From Peromyscus leucopus (lineage: Eukaryota; Chordata; Mammalia; Rodentia; Cricetidae), in NCBI RefSeq assembly GCF_004664715.2, contig NC_051067.1, forward strand, positions 65,056,982 to 65,120,981: 64,000 nucleotides of DNA. The letters are read 5' to 3'. The first letter of the stretch is position 1. Each line of letters begins with the position of its first letter. The notes beneath the pieces are model-generated. The model worked only from the letters and a program-made list of their open reading frames with translations. It was not told the DNA's origin and made no database searches. A program made the translations under genes and the position numbers. Positions 25,201-35,116 of the stretch are shown here, piece by piece.

Positions 25201-28200
25201 TTAGATTGAAATCTACTCTTTACTGTCATATTTACAGTAACGCTGTCTTTTTCATCCTAAAATGAAAGATAAAAAGCCAAAATTTTCCAGATTTGGGGGG
25301 GGAGGTTGTTACCTTATAGTTTACTATATAGCTTTTTGTTGAATATGAGAATTTTTAAAAGACATTTTACATTTGTGTTCTCTGGGTATTTACTAGGATC
25401 ATAAAACCTTAGGAAAATATTTCCTTCTTAAAGGCAAACCCACTTTAAAAACAACCTGGTATTTCTCATACCCTCACTGAAGGTTGGCATGGTATCCCTC
25501 GTCTCAAGCCACATGTTCAAGAGCACTACCGTTCTAACTAACTAGTTCTGACTGCCCTTCTTTGTCACATCTAACTCGGAGAGCATGCGTGGGATGAGTA
25601 ACTTGCCCTGCGCTGTGTGTGTGTTCAGCGCTCTGCATGTCCAGAGTCTCAGGTGCTGACGGAATCAAGGAGAACCTGGAGGACTTACAAAGGAGTAGTT
25701 TTACATTAAGCTCTCCAGGGATGAGATGTAGTTGGACAGCATACTGAGAATTTAAATACAGCTTTGTACAAGCGTAAAACATTCTATAGAAAAGTTCTCT
25801 TATGGAGAAAATAGCAATATAGGTTACAAAAATGATGTGGATGTACATAAACATTTCTTATAAAGTGTTGGGACAGTACCGAATGTTAATTACTTCCTGT
25901 TTAGTTGACCTCATAATTAAACTTTGTACCATATTAATCATAAGCTCAATGTATATTTCTGTACTGTATTTTATAGTGTGAGTCTGTATTTTAAATTAGT
26001 TGGGAGGAAAGGCTATGTTCAGTATGTTTGTATGTTAGGTAACATACTATGTCAAACAAGGTCTCATGTGTTACAGGTGGCTCACTATATCTTCATGTTT
26101 TAGGTTGTGCTGTGTGGTGGGTCTTCAAGGATTCCAAGGCTGCAGCAGCTGATCAAAGATCTCTTCCCAGCTGTGGAGCTTCTCAACTCGATCCCTCCAG
26201 ATGAAGTCATCCCTATTGGTGCAGCCATAGAAGCTGGGATTCTTGTTGGGAAAGAGAGCGCTTCAGTGGATGACTCTGTCATGATAGAGTGTTCAGCCAA
26301 GGATATTTTAGTTAAGGTGTGCTTAGTTTTCTATGCATCTCCATAAAGTTACTGCAGATTAACTGCTGTAAGTTTTCATTTTTAATGTATAATAAGCCTG
26401 TAGTAAGTATAGTAAGGACTTTAAATTTAGACTAGTAATTTTTTTAAAGATTTATTTATTTATTATGTATACAGTGTTCTGCCTGCATGTATGTCTGCTT
26501 ACTAGAAAGGGGAACCAGGTCTCATTATAGATGGTTGTGAGCCACCATGTGGTTGCTGGGAATTGAACTCAGGAACTTTGGAAGAGCAACCAGTGCTATC
26601 TATGGAACATGTTAATTTCCTAAGAAAATGAAAGTACAAGTTTGAAGCACCGGCTTCTAGCATATGTAGAAAGAGCTTTGTGTCCATATGTAAGGAAACA
26701 AAGGAGGTGGAGTGGGTGTAGTCCCTGTGTTTTCTCGGCCTACTCTGCAGACTGTCAGTGAGGACTGTCTGTCTCCTGTACAGCGGGAGTAAAGGGCTGT
26801 TCTCAGTAGTAAAGGTAAAAACCAGAGTGCTCATCTTGCTTTCGCGCTTCCTAGGGGATCGATGAATCAGGTGCTAACAGATTCACAGTACTGTTTCCAT
26901 CTGGGACTCCTCTGCCAGCCAGAAGACAGCACACCCTACAAGCCCCTGGCAGTATATCTTCCGTTTGCCTTGAACTCTATGAGTCTGAGGGGAAGAACTC
27001 TGCAAAAGAGGAGACCAAGTTTGCACAGGTAAATACACAAAATTGGACACTACAACTTTGTCACAGGCAATTAAATATTCAGCTTTTCCTTCTAAAGTCA
27101 ATTCAGTTAATATCTCCATTAATACAAAATATATGTGGTCTGATAATACTCTTCTTATTCATTTTTTTAAAAGTGAGAAGAAATCAATAATCTTCCAAAT
27201 AAGAATGCAATCATTTGTGATTATACTGCTTCTCTATGCTCTTGGCCAGTCTTAGTAATTAGGTAACTGGAAAGAGGAGATAAAGCTTTCTGTTTTGATA
27301 ATTGCCAGGTGCGGTAGGAGGTAATGTTCAAATAGACCCACCTAACTCAAGTCATCCTCTGACCCACACACACATATCAGGGCTGGAGCACTCACATGCA
27401 CACGCAAAATAAGTAAGAGAAAAACAATTTTTTAAAAAGAAAATACAGACGTTATGTGGCATCCAGTTGAGAAGAGACTGTTTCTGTGCTCCCGTCCATT
27501 CTCACCTCCTTTCCCAAATAAGTCACAGGATGGTGACTTACTTGTAAGGTTATTAAACTTGATCTTGGCAACGTCTGTGAAGGCAATGCCGAACTTCTAA
27601 TTTGCTTTATTGGAATACCTGTCTTTCAGAAACGAAGAAATTGTATAGACTTTCATGATACCTCTTACTGACAAATGTAACCCCAAAATTCTGTACATTT
27701 CTTTTAAATGGGTAGCATTCCAAGTATACACAGAAAGTATTATGGAGCATAATCTGTGTTACTGTTGGTAGTGGCTTAATATCTCCCCACCCCCACTCTC
27801 AAGTCTTTGTTTTTTGAGGACAGTACTTTCTTAGCAGCAATCATGTTAATGGGATGTGACATAAAAGAGGGACAAATACATTAATTGTCTTATATATCCT
27901 CCCTCTGAAGGAGATATTTGTACTTAACAAAGCTTAACTCCCCTAATCTCTGAATGTTCTTTAAATGGTGGCATAGTTGAAAAATGCCCCGTTTTAAAAG
28001 GTTTGTTTTGATTAAAAACTAAATGTTGATCCTTTACAGCAAAAAGTACTGAATCATCTTTTTGTTTTTGTTGTTTTTTGCATGAACAGGTTGTGCTTCA
28101 GGATTTAGATAAAAAAGAAAACGGATTACGTGATATATTAGCTGTTCTTACTATGAAAAGGTACAAAATTCAATGCTTCTAATATTATGAAGACTGTGAA

Positions 28201-28877
28201 GCTCGGTTCCATTAGAGTGTGATTAACTTACATTCTAGGTAAATCATTTGCTAAGACGCTGCAGCAATTTTCCTAGTGGATACCATTTCCACTGAGAGCT
28301 GATGTATATACCAGCTAATTAGCATTGTGGGGCTTCTGTGAACCCTTCTTGTTGCTATGGAAAAGCTAGTCTAGGAAATTCGTTGCTAATTAAATTCAGC
28401 TGTTGCCATTTCTTTACTACCAGGCCATCTGACCACTGTTTATTTCAAGTAAATCTTTCCCATTTGACTTTAGGAACAAGATATTTTGTAAGCCATACTT
28501 AGAAAGGATATTGAACTCATCCAGATGGGCTTGCCATGACCTGTCTTGAGCTTGTATAAAGTTTTAAGCTTGTATCATCTTGGATTTCCAAGAGAATATA
28601 GCTATGGTCTCAGAGGTCTAGGAGGAAATCTAAGAGCCTCCTAGAAACAGCGCCTGCTGAATTTAAAGGCCCTGAACCTGTGTTTAATCTTTATCTTAAT
28701 AAACTTCACTTCTTTTGAAAATTTCCAAGTCCTCCTTGCATGACTTTTGTTTGTCTGAACGGAGCTTATGAAATGTAATTGATTTCTTGTTTCTTTAGGG
28801 ATGGATCTTTACAGGTGACATGCACAGACCAAGAGACTGGAAAATGTGAAGCCATCACTGTTGAGGTTGCATCGTAA
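5750..28877 (+). CDS. HSPA14: HSPA14 (Hsp70-like ribosome-associated chaperone), 14 exons
   Basis: Encodes the Hsp70L1 subunit of the mammalian ribosome-associated complex, which with DNAJC2 assists nascent-chain folding on cytosolic ribosomes. Coding exons: 5750-5806, 7305-7385, 7469-7551, 15506-15554, 15690-15795, 17422-17512, 19317-19421, 20475-20636, 21191-21346, 23474-23576, 26104-26316, 26855-27028, 28090-28160, 28799-28877. All junctions are GT-AG and phases agree. The sum is 1530 nt, 509 codons plus TAA, the known family length. The protein starts [19 protein letters not shown]. The nucleotide-binding domain spans about 1-385, with the phosphate-2 loop LGGTSLSLS near 198-206 and the adenosine motif [11 protein letters not shown] at 332-342. 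A short beta-type substrate domain (about 400-509) ends in VEVAS, and the long C-terminal lid of canonical Hsp70 is absent, as usual for this member. No frameshift or internal stop was seen. Intron 3 (8 kb) hosts another gene. Confidence 0.97.
6816..7234 (-). mobile_element. Solo LTR, ERVK-like, in HSPA14 intron 1
   Basis: A 419-bp element starts TGT and ends ACA, bounded by perfect 6-bp duplications ACCTGC (6810-6815 and 7235-7240). The size, termini and 6-bp duplication fit an ERV class II (ERVK-type) solo LTR. Read on the minus strand it contains AATAAA, then a presumptive U5, so it is antisense to HSPA14. No internal retroviral sequence remains. Confidence 0.88.
8160..8345 (-). repeat. 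MIR SINE fossil
   Basis: Contains the antisense MIR core pattern 'tagatgaggaagtcaaggca' followed by a 'caggactcaatcc' stretch. It is old and diverged, with approximate edges. Confidence 0.6.
8520..8564. repeat. (TG)n microsatellite
   Basis: Pure TG run of about 44 bp in HSPA14 intron 3. Confidence 0.95.
9638..11255 (+). CDS. MSANTD7: Myb/SANT-like (trihelix) protein, probably MSANTD7, nested in HSPA14 intron 3
   Basis: Two coding exons, 9638-10199 and 10732-11255 (TAG included), join in phase (G|GG, Gly) across a 532-bp GT-AG intron to 361 codons. Residues about 11-95 form a Myb/SANT-like trihelix domain: the first-helix Trp (W12), a middle helix around [10 protein letters not shown], and a basic third helix [19 protein letters not shown]. 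An acidic/Ser-rich linker follows, then a basic patch RWARRRRR (about 267-274, possible NLS) and a heptad-like coiled coil to the C-terminus (about 275-355). This architecture resembles the MSANTD/NAIF1/ZSCAN20-29 group, whose domain is related to PIF/Harbinger Myb-like proteins. The start is in good context (A at -3, G at +4). The name is from memory of the human 10p13 locus. Sequence-specific DNA binding is inferred. Reading through the intron instead adds four residues then stops, giving a 192-residue protein without the coiled coil. Confidence 0.82.
11500..11650 (+). repeat. MIR SINE fossil
   Basis: Includes the MIR-type core 'ctacctcacagggttgttgt' followed by 'gaggatcaggtgg'. It lies just downstream of the MSANTD7-like stop codon, probably inside its 3' UTR. 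Confidence 0.7.
11711..11819. repeat. Perfect 37-bp tandem repeat, about 3 copies
   Basis: Unit start 'tgtttacaacatacaggagt' recurs at 11711, 11748 and 11785 with an exact 37-bp period and no mismatches. The last copy is two bases short. The perfect identity implies recent expansion. It lies downstream of the MSANTD7-like CDS, within its possible 3' UTR. Confidence 0.97.
13211..13216 (+). terminator. Candidate poly(A) signal for the nested gene
   Basis: AATAAA about 2 kb downstream of the MSANTD7-like stop codon. A second AATAAA sits at 13915-13920 followed by TG-rich sequence. Which one is used, if either, cannot be told from sequence alone. Confidence 0.35.
13485..13665 (+). repeat. MIR SINE fossil
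   Basis: 'ctacctacctcacaggggtg' and 'ttgtgaggatccagcacaca' match the MIR core and 3' part, preceded by a weaker upstream MIR-like region. Confidence 0.65.
14395..14660. promoter_or_regulatory. Candidate conserved noncoding element
   Basis: Repeat-free intronic stretch with ATTAATTAG at 14409-14417 and its exact inverse CTAATTAAT at 14454-14462, plus another TATTAATTTT downstream. Paired TAATTA cores are homeodomain-type sites. The enhancer role is inference only. Confidence 0.25.
15850..16030 (-). repeat. B3/B2-class SINE
   Basis: Antisense landmarks 'gctgggaattgaacttagga' and 'ttcttaactactgagccatc' identify a B2/B3-family SINE in HSPA14 intron 5, diverged. Confidence 0.8.
16183..16221. repeat. 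(CA)n microsatellite
   Basis: CA run of about 38 bp in HSPA14 intron 5. Confidence 0.95.
16439..16611 (+). repeat. B1 SINE with 11-bp target duplication
   Basis: Near-consensus B1 with the cricetid-type 'gatccaggacaggcaccaaa' tail. It is bounded by perfect duplications ATCCATAATCC at 16428-16438 and 16612-16622. Confidence 0.95.
16907..17059 (+). repeat. B1 SINE with 10-bp target duplication
   Basis: B1 body with an A-rich 'aaacaaacaaacaaaaa' tail. It is bounded by ATCTTGTGAG at 16897-16906 and 17060-17069. Confidence 0.93.
18720..19075 (-). repeat. Rodent dispersed repeat (RSINE/B4-type), antisense
   Basis: Pattern 'aggccagaggacccca', 'gagacagggtctctcatt', 'ggtgctggggattcaaaccc' and 'accaactgaggcacccc' is the composite SINE type repeatedly seen in this window (also about 32150-32345, 41705-41915 and 42763-43008). 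Family naming is approximate. Confidence 0.65.
20237..20406 (+). repeat. B1 SINE
   Basis: Young-looking B1 ('ggtggcgcacgcctttaatc', 'gaggcgcaaagctacacaga') with a poly(A) tail, ending about 70 bp before HSPA14 exon 8. A short AGAAGTA repeat on both sides may be the target duplication. Confidence 0.9.
21640..21985 (-). repeat. Two antisense SINE fragments (B4/B1 type)
   Basis: Two tandem degenerate elements, each with a 'gggtgctggggattcaaa' or 'gcctcaaactcacagtacc' signature and a tail of the 'ccaccgactgagccacatcc' type. They lie in HSPA14 intron 9. Confidence 0.65.
22690..22860 (+). repeat. B2/B3-class SINE
   Basis: Starts 'gtcagagagatggctcagca' and ends with an A-rich 'caaataaagaaatgtaaaag' tail. 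It is diverged and lies in HSPA14 intron 9. Confidence 0.75.
23332..23355. repeat. (CA)n microsatellite, short
   Basis: About 24-bp CA run in HSPA14 intron 9. Confidence 0.9.
23830..23960 (-). repeat. MIR SINE fossil
   Basis: Weak antisense MIR pattern: an 'aagttgagacactcgag' core followed by 'gcaagatttaaccca'. Old and low-identity. Confidence 0.4.
24895..25080 (+). repeat. B1/ID_B1-like SINE fragment
   Basis: 'gtaattctagtacttgggag', 'agttcaaggtcatccttgaa' and 'gagcctgggctacatgaaac' trace a diverged B1-related SINE ending in a C/A-rich tail. It lies in HSPA14 intron 10. Confidence 0.7.
26440..26605 (-). repeat. B2 SINE, antisense
   Basis: 'aaagatttatttatttatta', 'gtatacagtgttctgcctgc' and 'gagccaccatgtggttgctg' are reverse-complement B2. 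It lies in HSPA14 intron 11. Confidence 0.9.
27280..27440 (+). repeat. Weak SINE-like fragment
   Basis: A gcc-agg-tgcgg head and an A-rich end with 'cacatgcacacgcaaaataa' suggest a decayed B4/B3-type SINE. The assignment is uncertain. Confidence 0.35.
28240..28470. promoter_or_regulatory. Candidate conserved element in HSPA14 intron 13
   Basis: Repeat-free AT-balanced sequence with an X-box-like GTTGCTATGGAAA (28351-28363), a nearby GTTGCCATTTC, and two CTAATTA motifs. These resemble RFX and homeodomain sites. Function is inferred only. Confidence 0.22.
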
Positions 28878-28953
28878 CTGTTTTAGATAAACCAAGAATT
28901 TTTTAGAACTACAATATCAACAGTATTTGATTTTGTGTATAAGTGATGTTTAT

Positions 28954-28959
28954 AATAAA
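28954..28959 (+). terminator. HSPA14: HSPA14 poly(A) signal
   Basis: AATAAA 77 bp after the HSPA14 stop codon, followed by T/G-containing sequence, which gives a short 3' UTR. A second ATTAAA-like sequence follows near 28993. Confidence 0.8.
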
Positions 28960-29194
28960 ATGCTTTTTCAATGGTATAAGCTATGTTTCTATTAAAATAC
29001 AATTCATTAGTAAGTACTGGAGTCTGTTTTCTTTTTTATATAAGATTAACCATTATTAATGTAATTATTAATGGGGCTTGTTCATGAAGCTATTTCCGAT
29101 GTAAGTTGAAGTATTAAATGTTTTAATTTTAAAAGACTTCTGTTGATTTCTTGATAAGTAAGAGCACTTCAATGTCTAGCAGACTAACAGTTCC

Positions 29195-29500
29195 ATACTG
29201 TAGTGTGTTAGCTTCTTCATCACTGTGACAGAATGCCCAGCAAAAGCTTACAAGGAGAAAACCATTGTTCATGGTTTCAGAGATTTCTGTCCATTATGAT
29301 GGGGAGAGCATGGCCCTGTGCACATCAATGTAGACTGGAAGCAGACAAAGGAGTATAGGAAGGAACCCAGCACTTTGGAAGCAGAGGCATGTAAATCTCA
29401 GTGAGTTCAAGGGCAGCCTGGTCTACAAAGCAAGTTCCAGGATATCCAGGACTATTGCACAGAGAAATCCTGTCTTGAAAAACGAAACAAAAAAAGGAAA
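29195..29500 (+). repeat. Rodent dispersed repeat followed by B1
   Basis: 29195-29350 carries the rodent repeat text 'cactgtgacagaatgcccag ... ggtttcagagatttctgtcc', and 29362-29495 is a B1 ('cccagcactttggaagcaga', 'cagcctggtctacaaagcaa'). The first element recurs at about 30085-30400, with a B1 scrap inside it. Confidence 0.65.
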
Positions 29501-30559
29501 AAGTTTCTTATACTCAAGACAAACTTAGTTGTCAGCCCTTGTAACTTTTGAAAAACAAGTTATATGCTTCTAACATATCTGACTAAAAGTGATGAGACAT
29601 AATCATACCATAGAATATTGGACTACATTAATTTTGTTCTCCAAATTAGGAAACTACATTTTAATTCAGCCTTATACAAAATCTTAGGGCATGGGTTGTG
29701 GAAGTCTAGCTCCGACCTTTTGAAGGGTTCTTAGGTGGAGGAGGGAGGAATTAAGAAATGACAGAAAAAGAGACCTACCTGACAAGAAAAAAGAAACAGG
29801 ATAGCTTCAGGAGAGTCTGGGTCAATATCCAACAGCCTTGTCCTAGCCCACTTCCCAATAAGTTTCATTACCATCCTGAGCCCAACTTGACCGTCCACAT
29901 ACAAATCGGTGTCCTGGTCTTCCAAATTCTCCTAGGAATTGACCATTTAACTGCTTACAGCATTCTAGGGCTCCTCTAGCCTGCATTTCTCAGTGTTTCC
30001 AAATTCCTTCTGTACACCAATTCCAAAGGCTTACGGATTACATCACTGGGTAAAGATACAGAAATGACCTTAGTACCAATTTTCTATTAGCTTTTGCATC
30101 AGTGTGACAGAATGAATACAACACATTAAAATGAGGGAGGCTGGAGTTCCAGGACAGCCAGAGCTGTCTTGAAAACAACCGATAAATAAATTAAAATGAG
30201 GAAGGGTCTATTTAGCTCGTGGTTTTAGAGATTTCAGTTCATCATGGTCGGGAACTCTAAAGAGCAGCTCACATCATGGGAGACAGCAAGCAAAGGGAGT
30301 ACTGCAATGAGCCAGGGTAAGATACACCCTCTAAGGGTAGACCGCCAGTTCTGTGTTGGCTACTCACTGTTATGACCAAAATGTCTCAGCGCATACATGA
30401 GGAATTACTTATGATGGCTCAGTTTGATTCTGGGCTCAAAATGAGACCAAACAGTGAAAGGAACATAAAGAGGCTACTGACCTCATGGCAGTGGGCAGTA
30501 TATCTAGATTTTTTTGCCCCCTAAGAGAAGAGTTTATATTGATTTCTCTCCTTGGTTCC

Positions 30560-30715
30560 CAAGCTTTCCCATAGGACATGGTAGCACACATGTGTAGCTG
30601 CAGCTGTTGGGATGCTAAATGGGCAGGATTACATTAGCCCACGAGTCAGAGACTTGCCTGGACAACATGAGAGACCCTGTTTCAAACAAGCTAACAAACA
30701 CCGTAACTTCATGGT
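30560..30715 (+). repeat. ID_B1/B1-like SINE fragment
   Basis: 'atggtagcacacatgtgtag' through 'gagaccctgtttcaaac' traces a diverged B1-related element. Confidence 0.6.
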
Positions 30716-30758
30716 AATTTTCTAAGCTATATTGTCTACAACTTGTTCAAACTCTATG

Positions 30759-31129
30759 TGTAGTAGCACGGGCCCACGGGGTAGAGAAAATTGGCTCAGA
30801 CCAGTTGCCAAGGCATGCACATAACGTACTCCTTATGAGCCAACCTGGAGTCTGCCTGAGGGCCTAGCAACAGGAGCTGTCAGGGTTCCTGGCCACTGTC
30901 AGTTCCTGATCAATGTCAGAGTTCCTGATCATGTCCAGCTAATGAGGACGACTACACAATGCCACCAGACTGCGACACAGACTGGGTGCTAGGAGGAGGG
31001 TATATAAGGCCTTCCCTGTTATTAAAGGATTTTGTTATTTGCCTTCAACTGACTCCCAATGTCTGTGCCATTGATGCCACGCCTCCCCCCAACCCCCACC
31101 CCCAAGGGAGCTGTTAGAACCCAGCAACA
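30759..31129 (+). mobile_element. Solo LTR with TATA box, ERVK-like
   Basis: A 371-bp element, TGTAGTAGC...CCAGCAACA, bounded by perfect 6-bp duplications TCTATG (30753-30758 and 31130-31135). A TATA box TATATAAGG starts at 31001 and an ATTAAA poly(A)-type signal follows at about 31022, giving a U3-R-U5 order on the plus strand. No internal viral sequence is present. It lies between HSPA14 and SUV39H2 in the same orientation as both. Confidence 0.9.
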
Positions 31130-31354
31130 TCTATGGATGTGGTTTATTATTAAAAATGTTTATTGTGGATGGCAGCACCATTTAGAAGTTCCTAAAGACA
31201 CAGGAGGTAAAGGTAAATGTTTTCATGATAATTTTGTATCAAATTAGTGGTAAATTGAATAGAAAGCATATCTTTAAATAAGGAAACAGCTTCAAATGTA
31301 TATTCTTGACTAAGCACTTTGCTATTTCTGTGTAAAGTTACATGCTATTTAAAG

Positions 31355-31360
31355 GTGTGT

Positions 31361-31403
<43 letters not shown>
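31355..31403. repeat. (TG)n microsatellite
   Basis: TG run of about 48 bp with one CT interruption. Confidence 0.95.
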
Positions 31404-31404
<1 letters not shown>

Positions 31405-31670
31405 CATTATCTAGGGAAATACCAACTGAACTCATTCAATTATTAATATAAAATATTTCATTTGTGGTTTGAGAAATGATGTAGGATTTTACTTTATGGT
31501 TATTGCCTTTAGTGTTTTAAAATGAACTGCAGGCTGGTAACCTTGAGCCTACAGGTCAGATCTATCCGACACCTGTTTTGATAAGTTAAGCTTTATTAGA
31601 ACACAGGCACAGTCATGCGTTCTGTGGCTATGTAACAGGGTGTTGACACCTACAAAGTGAAATATTTACT

Positions 31671-31823
31671 TTTGCCAGGCGGTGGTGGTGCATGCCTTCA
31701 ATCCCAGCACTCTGGAGGCAGAGCCAGGCGGATCTCTGTGAGTTCGAGGCCAGCCTGGGCTACAGAGCGAGATCCAGGACAGGCACCAAAACTACACAGA
31801 GAAACCCTGTCTCAAAAAAAAAG
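31671..31823 (+). repeat. B1 SINE with 8-bp target duplication
   Basis: Near-consensus B1 ('ccaggcggtggtggtgcatg', 'gagatccaggacaggcacca') bounded by TATTTACT at 31663-31670 and 31824-31831. Confidence 0.95.
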
Positions 31824-31857
31824 TATTTACTGTCTGGCACTCTACATAATAAGTTTG

Positions 31858-32030
31858 GAGGCCTGTGAGAAGGCTTAGTGGGGGAAAGTGCTTGTGCCAA
31901 GCTTGGCCATCTGGTTTAGATCCCTGGAACCCATGGTGGAAGGAAAGAACCAAATCTTTCAAGTTTTCTTCTGACTTTGCATCATGGCATATGCATACCC
32001 ACATATAAAATAATAATAAATACATAGGAA
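31858..32030 (+). repeat. B2/B3-class SINE
   Basis: Degenerate 'gaaggcttagtgggggaaag ... gatccctggaacccatggtg' with an 'ataataataaatacatag' tail. Confidence 0.65.
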
Positions 32031-32149
32031 AAGTCTGTTAACTCTTGAAGTATATTATTATTTCTAGAATAAAGTATCATGAGGACTTATTTGAAATTCC
32101 CTTCCTTCCATATTAATTTATTTATTTATTCTGAAGTCAAACTAGAATT

Positions 32150-32528
32150 CTATTTGTGTTAGTGTGTGCCCCTTATGTGGATATCAGAGGATAAGCTGAC
32201 ATTGGGTATCTCCATTACTCTTTGTGTTATTTTTTGAAGTGAAGTCTCTCAATGAATCTGGAGCTCTCTAATTGGCTAGACTGGCTGGCCAGTGAGCCCC
32301 CAGATCCTCTTGTTATTGGCTCTCAGTGCTGAGATTATGGGTGTGTCTTAGTCACTGTTCTATTGCTGTGAAAAGACACCATGACTAAAACAACTCTTAT
32401 AAGAGGAAACATTTAATTGGGGGCTTACTTACAATTTCAGAGGTTAGTCCATTATCATCGTTGTGGGAATCATGGTAGTTTGCAGGCAGACCTGATGCTG
32501 GAGAAGTAGCTGAGGGTTCTATATCCTG

Positions 32529-32613
<85 letters not shown>

Positions 32614-32700
32614 CTGGGCTTGACCTGGGCTTTTGAAGCCTCAAAACTCACCCCTCTCCTTAATGACTAAGCATTCAAATATAGGAGCCTATGGGGGTTA
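32150..32700 (+). repeat. RSINE-like element, (GA)n/(ACAG)n microsatellite and rodent dispersed repeat
   Basis: 32150-32345 is an antisense RSINE-like SINE. 32346-32700 is the rodent repeat beginning 'tattgctgtgaaaagacacc'. Inside it lies an 82-bp GA run changing to GACA units at 32531-32612. Confidence 0.7.
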
Positions 32701-33115
32701 CTCTTACTCACCAAACTTGACTTTTTAAAAACACACGGGTGCTGAAGATCTGACCTCAGATCTTCATAGTACTTTACTTGTTAAAGCCATGTCTCCAGCC
32801 CATCAAATCATAATTTTGCAAGTGCATATGACAGACATTGTCTAAAGGACATAACCAAATACAGAACTAGGAGAAATACAGGTCCTGGTATCATAATCCA
32901 GGGTCCCTTTTATAGGGGTGCTAACTCCATTGAGGTCTCTACTTTTGTGATTCAGTTACCTCCCAGAGCCTCTGCTTCCTAAGTCCACATATTAGGAAGT
33001 GGGATTTCAGCACATAATTTAAGAGATGAAGGTATCCAAACATTCAATCCATATTTCATTACATTTTGATAGCTTTAACATGTGTGAAAATTTTAAATGT
33101 TAAAAAGAAAGTATG

Positions 33116-33325
33116 GGGCTGGAGAGATGGCTCATAGGTTAAGAGCACTGGCAGCTCTTCCAAAGGTCCTGTGTTCAATTCCCAGCAACCACATGGTGGC
33201 TCATAACCATCTGTAATGAGATCTGGTGCCCTCTTCTGACGTGTAGAAATATATGCAGACAGAACATTGTATACATGATAAATAAATAAATCTTTTTAAA
33301 AAGAAAAATAAAATAAAAAAGAAGG
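33116..33325 (+). repeat. B2 SINE
   Basis: Near-consensus B2 ('gggctggagagatggctcat', 'aattcccagcaaccacatgg', 'tctggtgccctcttctgac') with an 'aataaataaatctttttaaa' tail. Confidence 0.95.
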
Positions 33326-33399
33326 TATGATCACAAAACAGGTCATTTGAAAAAATGTCAGATTATCTAAAATGACAGTGAGTAACCATGATAACATTT

Positions 33400-33965
33400 A
33401 AACCTGTTTCTATTGCTGTGATGAAACACCATGACTTCTTTGGGAAGGAAAGGGTTTATTTGGCTTACACTGCCACAGCACTATTCATCATCAAAGGAAG
33501 CCAGTACAGGAACTCAAACAGAGCAGGAACCTGGAGGCAGGAGTGGATGCACAGACCACGGAGGGTTCTTAGAAAACCCAGAATAAGCACTACTCACAAT
33601 GGGCTGGGCCTTCCCCCATCATCACTAATTAAGAAAATGTCCCACAGGATTGCCTACAGCCTGATCTTATGGAGGTACTTTCTCTCCTTTCTTTCTCCCC
33701 CACCCCCTTTCTTTTTTGTTTGTTTGTTTGTTTTGTTTTGTTTTTTTGAGACAGGGTTTCTGTGTGTAGCCTTGGCTGACCTGGAATTTAATTAGTAGGT
33801 CAGGCTGGCCATGAACTCACAGAGATCTGCCTGCTTCTGCCTCCCAAGTGCTGGGATGAAAGATGTGTGCTGCACCCAGCATGGAGGCATTTTCTTAGTT
33901 GAGGTTCCCTCTTCTCAAATGACTTTAGCTGACGTCAAGTTGACATAAAACTATCCATCACAATA
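33400..33965 (+). repeat. Rodent dispersed repeat split by an antisense B1
   Basis: The repeat 'attgctgtgatgaaacacca ... ttatggaggta' breaks at about 33670 and resumes at about 33881 with 'catggaggcattttcttag'. A C/T-rich stretch and an antisense B1 (33740-33880) sit in between. The repeated 'atggagg' at the break is probably the target duplication. Confidence 0.75.
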
Positions 33966-34639
33966 TTCAACAAATAATACTCTTTATTTGCATTAATTCA
34001 TATCTCATGAACCTCACCACAACCCTGAGTAGCAATTCTGTGTATAGAGTAATGTGGTGTCTATTATTTCTATTTTCTAGTTGTGAAATAGATTTTAAAG
34101 TTTAAATTTTCTTGTGTTTCACAGTCCCAGGTATGAATGATTAGTGAGAGAGACCAATATTAAAAATAATTTTCGAGCTTACATTTTGACTGCTTAATAT
34201 TTTAAATACATTACATGCTTATTTAACTTCATATTTTTAATCTAGTGTGCATTGTACTCTACCCCTCATTCAAGTGGGGAAAGATAACCTCCACAATTTT
34301 GTGACAAGGGCATGGCTGAGAATTGTGTTTGGTGGCTAGTTGTTGGGTAAACACTAGAACACTTGCAGAGCTGGTTACCATGTCACCGGGATACAAAGTT
34401 GTTCCACAGGGTAAGACTGCAGTTTTGTGCTCATGGGTTTCCTGAAGGGTCTCAGGCCCACCCTTCCATACTCGGAGACTTGATGTTCTGGAATAGATAA
34501 AAGACACTGACAAATGCTGAAATGCCTGGGTCTACTCCCTCTCTACTCTATGCCTCCAAATTGATGGGATTCCTGATGAGATAAACAAAGGAAATACTTC
34601 ATTCATAAAACAGTAATTTATAAAAAAGAAAATTTTTTC

Positions 34640-34808
34640 AGCCCAGGCATTAGTGAAACACACCTCTAATCCCAGCACTCAGAGTCAGAGGCAGGCAGAT
34701 CCCTGTGAGTTCCAGGCCACCCTGGTCTACAGAGCGAGTTCCAGGACAGCCAGGACTCTTAACCCAGAGAAACACTATCTCAAAAAACAAACAAGCAAGC
34801 AAAAAAAT
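34640..34808 (+). repeat. B1 SINE
   Basis: 'tctaatcccagcactcagag' and 'ttccaggccaccctggtcta' with a 'caaacaagcaagcaaaaaaa' tail. ATT-CAG on each side may be the target duplication. Confidence 0.88.
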
Positions 34809-35116
34809 TCAGTGTTATGATCACACACAGAGTCTTGGATCTCTCAGACAAGCACTGTTCTTCGACTCAGCTATTGTCCTGCCCCAGCCTTTCCTAAATT
34901 TGTATTGAAACTTAGCAAGGCCAAAAATAGTCTTCCAATTCCACAGACACAAATTTTGATAAATGCTTTTAAAGAAGAGAGAGGGGCGGGGGTGGGGGGA
35001 GCCCCTGAGAGGCCTTTCTGCAGAAGTAACACTGGAGTCAAAACCTAGCTAATAAGAAGATAGCCAATGAAAAAGGGAAGAGCACACCCTGTGAGCTAGA
35101 AAGCGATGTCCAGGTT

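Noticed and set aside
32397..32651. Minus-strand frame with long Ser-Leu repeats
   Set aside because: It is the translation of a (GA)n microsatellite.
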